Of a stretch of 64,000 nt of DNA, positions 59,910-64,000 are shown one piece after another. Made by a program: the position numbers and the translations under genes. The notes under the pieces were generated by a model. The model was not told where the DNA came from. It worked only from the letters and a program-made list of their open reading frames with translations, and searched no databases. Origin of the DNA: Ignavibacteria bacterium (GTDB taxonomy: Bacteria > Bacteroidota > Ignavibacteria > Tepidaquicellales > OLB5); contig JAIOIK010000138.1 of assembly GCA_019912545.1 (NCBI GenBank), positions 46,412-110,411 of the forward strand. The letters are read 5' to 3'. How positions within the stretch are numbered: the first letter of the stretch is position 1; every line of letters begins with the position of its first letter.

Positions 59910-61850
59910 ATGAAGAGTTTTCTAACCATATTATTGGCAGCACTTTTAACCTTAAATCTGATAACGACCACACAGATCAATGCAGGCGCATTCACTAGAA
60001 TAGACTTTCTGTTTACGCTCAGTGACGGCGTTAAACTGGATTGTTCAAAATTCATACCTATTGGTTCACCACCTGCGGGCGGCTGGTCATGCGCTTTGAT
60101 CACACACGGGTATGGCCTCTCAAAATTTTCCGAAATGCCGGATGCTGAAGACTTTGCAAATGATGGTTTTTATTCATTTGTTTACAGCATGCGCGGACAG
60201 GGAGTCTCTGAGGGTGTATCCAACTTCATCAGTACAATTGAAGCAAACGATCTGAAACAAATTATCCAGTATATAAAGAATGATGCAAACACAAATGATA
60301 ATAAGATATTTGTCCATGGCGGTTCACAGGGCGGAATAATACCATTTATGGCCGCCAGCACAGGTATGCAGGTAAATACAATCATCACAGATATGGCATC
60401 GCCGGAACAGGGATCAAACTGGATTGAAAACGGCGGGATTAAAATGACACTCCTCTGGACATGCGGTTATGCCTCTAACATTGTACGCTACAATGCTACT
60501 GTATCAAGATTTAAGCCATGGATATATGCAAATACCAAAGAAAAATGGGACAGCCTGAACTATTACTTGCCAATTAACCGTGATTTCTTAAGTCAGATAA
60601 ATAACTGCCAGATCCCAATACTGATCCAAAGCACTTGGCAGGATAAATTCTTCAATACACTGGGAATGATCAGAAGCGCATATATTCTGCCATATAACAA
60701 TTACAGAATGTATTACGGTGCAATGGACGGGCACGGAAGTGATTACATCCAGGCAGAAGAAGATTTTAAAGAACAGCTGTTAACTGACTGGATAGATTAT
60801 CATGTAGAGGGCATCCCTAATAATGTAATGGATGTAAACCAGAAATTCACTTACGCTGCAAGCTCTTTCCCGCTTGGAAACAGAAGTTACTGGTCATGGA
60901 ACAGATATTCTTCTCCAACATGGCCTCCTGCCGGAGTGCAGTCTATAAAGTTTTATTTTCATCCGGGTAATCAATTGCAGGTTAGCGGTTATGGAGGAAC
61001 TCAAACAGACTTGAGTTTTACAAATGATGTTCTTGACCCTAACGTTACAATGGAATATCTTGTAAATACCGAATTCAGAGGTTCACTTTTTGATCAAAAG
61101 TTTCGTAAGACAGAATTAGTTTTTGATACACCTGCCTTATTGCAGGATGCAAGGCTTGTTGGAACACCCTATGCGTATTTGTATTATTCTTCAAGCGCTG
61201 ATATTTGCCAGTATAACATGCAAATATGGGATGTCCGTTCAAACGGACAGGAGAAGCTGGTTACAAGAATTAACTGGACTGATAGAAACTATACAGCAAA
61301 CCAGACACGGGAGAAATATGTAAACGGACAGTCATACTCACATATATTTAAACAAGGCAACAAATTAAGGGTCAAAATAACTAATCTTGATAATGTACCT
61401 TTGATTAACAGCACTGGTGATACATCAGATGTTTTTTTGCGGACAAATCCATTTATGCTGCCAGTACTTAAGGCCGCTACAAATAGAATTTTCATCAACA
61501 ATGCGTCTAAATCCTATATTGAATTACCACTTATGAATTTTGTCATAGGCATAAACCAGATAACTTCTGAGGTTCCGGAAAAATTCAATTTGAACCAGAA
61601 CTATCCTAATCCATTCAATCCTACAACAAAGATCAGATTCCTGGTCCCTTCTACCGGTAAGAATAATTTTGTCGAAATAGTAATATTTGATATTACCGGC
61701 AGAAAAGTGACAACACTGGTAAACGATAATTTCGGACCCGGAGTTTATGAAACAGATTGGGATGCGGCTTCATATTCATCGGGCATTTATTTCTATAGGA
61801 TGACAGCCGGCGGGTTTAGTAAAGTAATGAAAATGATGTTGATAAAATGA
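59910..61850 (+). CDS. Secreted CocE/X-Pro peptidase-like alpha/beta hydrolase with T9SS sorting domain
   Basis: 646 residues with a signal peptide (MKSFLTILLAALLTLNLITT). The alpha/beta hydrolase domain has FTLSDGVKLDCSKFIPIG, CALITHGYGLSKFSE, FYSFVYSMRGQGVSEG, the nucleophile elbow VHGGSQGGIIPFMA, and an X-Pro dipeptidyl-peptidase C-terminal-like beta domain from about residue 315. NYPNPFNPTTKIRF near residue 571 opens the sorting domain ending KVMKMMLIK. It acts outside the cell as a peptidase or acyl esterase. The product name rests on fold motifs, so the substrate is unknown. Confidence 0.88.
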   Translation: MKSFLTILLAALLTLNLITTTQINAGAFTRIDFLFTLSDGVKLDCSKFIPIGSPPAGGWSCALITHGYGLSKFSEMPDAEDFANDGFYSFVYSMRGQGVSEGVSNFISTIEANDLKQIIQYIKNDANTNDNKIFVHGGSQGGIIPFMAASTGMQVNTIITDMASPEQGSNWIENGGIKMTLLWTCGYASNIVRYNATVSRFKPWIYANTKEKWDSLNYYLPINRDFLSQINNCQIPILIQSTWQDKFFNTLGMIRSAYILPYNNYRMYYGAMDGHGSDYIQAEEDFKEQLLTDWIDYHVEGIPNNVMDVNQKFTYAASSFPLGNRSYWSWNRYSSPTWPPAGVQSIKFYFHPGNQLQVSGYGGTQTDLSFTNDVLDPNVTMEYLVNTEFRGSLFDQKFRKTELVFDTPALLQDARLVGTPYAYLYYSSSADICQYNMQIWDVRSNGQEKLVTRINWTDRNYTANQTREKYVNGQSYSHIFKQGNKLRVKITNLDNVPLINSTGDTSDVFLRTNPFMLPVLKAATNRIFINNASKSYIELPLMNFVIGINQITSEVPEKFNLNQNYPNPFNPTTKIRFLVPSTGKNNFVEIVIFDITGRKVTTLVNDNFGPGVYETDWDAASYSSGIYFYRMTAGGFSKVMKMMLIK

Positions 61851-61899
61851 CGGAGTTTTTTTTGGAATTCAGCTTTTGACGGACTGATAAAATGACGGA
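61841..61899. repeat. Short direct duplication at the 3' end of the hydrolase gene
   Basis: GATAAAATGACGGA occurs at 61841-61854 (covering the stop codon) and again at 61886-61899, followed in both by a T-rich stretch. The period is 45 bp and the copies have diverged after the repeated core. Confidence 0.6.
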
Positions 61900-62071
61900 T
61901 TTATTTTTGAAATCCGATGGTGTATGTAATTCTAAAACCCAATATAACATATTGATATTCAATAGCATAGAGCACTAAAAAAACTGTAAGTCAAAATTTG
62001 TCTATTGTTTAGTTTTGGGAAATAGCTTATAATTGTCGGCAAGCAATTAATATTAAATAATCATTAAGAAA

Positions 62072-63061
62072 ATGAAAAAACAAATTTCCTTTTTATTCAT
62101 CATTGCAGTTGTAGCATTAGTTTACGGTTTCTCTTCAGGAGACAAAAACCCTGCTGAGAAGAATGGAGCTGTAAATACCAACATTAACACAATAAAAGAG
62201 GTAAAAGGTGCTCCTCAAACAATGTTTGAGAGCAATTTATCAGAATCTTTTGAAGGCGTAACATTCCCGCCTGCCGGCTGGACCAAGATAAATGTTGCTC
62301 CCGGCGCAACAGGCTGGATCAGGCAAACACAGGGAGTTACCCCGGTCCCCGGATTCAACGGCGGCGTTTTGTTTTGCCCGCCAGGTGGTGGCACTGGAAT
62401 GGCATTTGCAAGCTACCTTACCGGCGGAACAAGCAGTAATGATCAGTGGCTTATAACTCCACAAATCACCAATACAGCTGCTAATGATTCATTGACATTC
62501 TGGGTAAGAAAATTTGGCAATTATGTTGACCATCTTGATGTTAAGATATCAACAACAACTGCAACTGTTGCAGCAATGACAACAACCGTTCAGCTAATAA
62601 GTTATGCTGCTGCTGATTCCGGTTATGTACAGTATAAATACAAGATCGGTTCGCTCGTTCCTCCCGGCTCTAACATATACATAGGATTCAGACAGTGGGT
62701 TCTTGATGCATTTGTAGATGGCGCATCCTTCAGTTTAGATCTTGTGAACGTTATTGCTGATATGACAGGCGTTACACAGATAGGAACTGAAGTTCCTGCT
62801 TCATATGAACTTTCTCAGAACTATCCTAATCCGTTCAATCCATCAACAAAGATCAATTTCAGTCTGCCAACTTCAGGCAAAGTTAAGTTAGCTGTTTATG
62901 ATATGCTTGGAAATGAAGTTGCTGTTTTACTTGATGCTAACGAGAACGCAGGTAACTATACTGCTTCGTTTGATGCATCTAAGCTTTCGAGCGGTGTTTA
63001 CTTCTACAGGCTCATCACCAGCAATAATACTATTACAAAGAAAATGATGTTAGTTAAGTAA
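62072..63061 (+). CDS. Secreted choice-of-anchor J (cleaved adhesin-like) protein with T9SS sorting domain
   Basis: 329 residues with a signal peptide (MKKQISFLFIIAVVALVYGF). The domain SESFEGVTFPPAGWTKINVA, then GGTGMAFASYL, NDQWLITPQI and DSLTFWVRKFG match the cleaved adhesin/choice-of-anchor J domain, a jelly roll common in surface adhesins. The tail EVPASYELSQ leads to NYPNPFNPSTKINF and a sorting domain ending ITKKMMLVK. Probably a surface-bound or released adhesive protein. A strong terminator follows at 63087. Confidence 0.88.
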   Translation: MKKQISFLFIIAVVALVYGFSSGDKNPAEKNGAVNTNINTIKEVKGAPQTMFESNLSESFEGVTFPPAGWTKINVAPGATGWIRQTQGVTPVPGFNGGVLFCPPGGGTGMAFASYLTGGTSSNDQWLITPQITNTAANDSLTFWVRKFGNYVDHLDVKISTTTATVAAMTTTVQLISYAAADSGYVQYKYKIGSLVPPGSNIYIGFRQWVLDAFVDGASFSLDLVNVIADMTGVTQIGTEVPASYELSQNYPNPFNPSTKINFSLPTSGKVKLAVYDMLGNEVAVLLDANENAGNYTASFDASKLSSGVYFYRLITSNNTITKKMMLVK

Positions 63062-63086
63062 TAAGCATCACTTTGTTTATTAAATG

Positions 63087-63114
63087 CCCCGGCTACTTGC
63101 CGGGGTTTTTTTTT
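63087..63114 (+). terminator. Rho-independent terminator
   Basis: CCCCGGC (63087-63093) pairs with GCCGGGG (63099-63105), followed by nine T. Confidence 0.9.
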
Positions 63115-63121
63115 CATTTTT

Positions 63122-63745
63122 TTAGAATCGTACTGAAATGCTATAGTAGTAATATCCAAATTCATGTATCTTTTCTTTTCCACTACCTGTCACCGAGTTC
63201 AACATGTAATGTAAAACCACATTTTTTAATGCAAAGTTCACAATTGAATTAAGCATCCCTTTTGCCGGGATCAGGAATTTAACCGTGTTATCTATTGCAA
63301 GTATTGCTGCACTTTGTATAACCATCAATTTAAAATGCTCTTTCAAGCCTCTCATAGGTATAAAATAGCTTAAGTTATGATGAGCATATATAGAAATTGA
63401 TTCTGAAGGTTGAATGTTCATTTCGGGTGTGTAATTAACTATAACATACTTATCCCCAAAACCGCCAAACCTGATATTGCTCCTAAATGATCTGACAATA
63501 TTGGATTTCAGATCTTCCCTTATAGTTTTTTCAGGATGTAAAAAGTCAATTGAATACTTGAACAGGGCTATTTCATCTTTTTCTGCTTCAATTGGAATAT
63601 CTGTGTTAAGGGATCTTTTACCAGAATTCAGGAAAACGGGAGGATCGACTCTTGTATCTTCAATTTCTAACCTGTTATACTGTGCATAGCAATGCAAAGA
63701 GAAGAAAACCTGGAAAGCCAAAGATCTAACAACAAGCTTATTCAT
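63122..63745 (-). CDS. Secreted protein, possibly an outer-membrane protein, function unknown
   Basis: 207 residues with a short signal peptide (MNKLVVRSLAFQVFFSLHCYAQ). The rest contains FRSNIRFGGFGDKYVIVNYTPEMNI, a SISIYAHHNLSYFIP strand, a LMVIQSAAILAIDNTVKFLI segment and the end GYYYYSISVRF, whose last Phe with alternating hydrophobics is like an outer-membrane strand. No known family is recognised. It converges on the adhesin-like gene's terminator and is followed on its 5' side by about 255 bp without a visible gene. Confidence 0.7.
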   Translation of the reverse strand: MNKLVVRSLAFQVFFSLHCYAQYNRLEIEDTRVDPPVFLNSGKRSLNTDIPIEAEKDEIALFKYSIDFLHPEKTIREDLKSNIVRSFRSNIRFGGFGDKYVIVNYTPEMNIQPSESISIYAHHNLSYFIPMRGLKEHFKLMVIQSAAILAIDNTVKFLIPAKGMLNSIVNFALKNVVLHYMLNSVTGSGKEKIHEFGYYYYSISVRF

Positions 63746-64000
63746 GATGTGAATACATTTAGATTGAAGGCTATGAGTATTAATCCTGCATTAAACCCTG
63801 AATAAAATGATAAATTTTTTGAATAATATCAAGCGTCAAACGGATGAAGAGTAGTTTTTCTAAGTACACGACAGTAAATGTACAACTTCATTAAATTCAT
63901 AAGTGTTAGATATTTCTTTTGCTAAGAGCCTTTTAATAAATGAAGTTAAGTAGTCAAAGCCTACCCGAAAAATGCTTTTTTCTTTTCTCCCATGTGTTGC

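Overview
The window looks like a chromosomal segment from a member of the Ignavibacteria/Chlorobi side of the Bacteroidota. The grounds are seven proteins or remnants ending in the NYPNPFNP-type C-terminal sorting domain used by type IX secretion, an AT-rich composition, TAnnTTTG promoter boxes of the Bacteroidota type, LPS genes (kdsB, a wlbA/wbpB-like oxidoreductase, a polyprenyl-phosphate sugar transferase), and a CarB of the GSGALKIGEAGEFDYSG type. The genus cannot be named from sequence alone. No rRNA, tRNA, CRISPR array or phage was found.

Layout. 1-756 is the start of a secreted sorting-domain protein cut by the window edge. 1033-4023 holds a protein of an uncharacterised family (member 1) and the ribosome GTPase der. 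4081-4680 is a decayed REP-associated transposase with its palindromes. 4690-10973 (minus) holds two TPM-domain proteins and carB/carA, split by a 458-bp GxxExxY cassette with terminal inverted repeats. 11138-15035 (plus) holds plsC, gatC, kdsB, a HIT protein and pyrG. 15145-17864 (minus) is a cytochrome c maturation group (ccmC, a tiny ccmD, a CxxxY-type ccmE) with a hicBA toxin-antitoxin pair inserted and a DUF4160/DUF2442 pair behind it. 18028-23346 (plus) holds a glycosyltransferase and two secreted proteases, subtilisin-like and gingipain-like. 23674-26172 is a coupled run: a secreted two-repeat protein, DinB and photolyase. 26992-29481 holds a two-hairpin repeat, a secreted repeat protein and a dead sorting-domain gene.

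29850-33118 (plus) carries isocitrate dehydrogenase, an SRPBCC-like protein, an acetyltransferase and pdxH. 33120-36016 (minus) carries members 2 and 3 of the uncharacterised family, overlapping by 4 bp. 36497-37827 (plus) is a run of four small genes of unknown role with a good promoter, followed by a DUF4097 protein and a secreted protein usually called 'asparagine synthetase B' without visible reason. 40561-51180 (minus) carries a Spy-like protein with a KHKG tail, an AddAB-type helicase-nuclease pair, a PrsW-like protease with a zinc ribbon, an S9 peptidase and the wlbA-like enzyme. 51299-56521 (plus) carries recG, a CPBP protease, the sugar transferase and a small membrane protein; one small secreted gene at 54121-54525 lies on the minus strand. 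56545-59703 (minus) carries an Ig-like protein, an amidohydrolase homologue that has lost its metal ligands, and a T2 asparaginase overlapping it by 4 bp. 59910-63745 holds two secreted sorting-domain proteins and a possible outer-membrane protein.

The genes mix housekeeping (pyrimidine synthesis, translation, repair, heme delivery) with secretion. The most unusual features are the mobile or repeat elements placed inside operons (GxxExxY in carAB, HicBA in ccm, a two-hairpin repeat that creates a false start for the HIT gene), the uncharacterised three-member family, the small-gene cluster at 36.5-37.8 kb, and the amidohydrolase-like pseudoenzyme.
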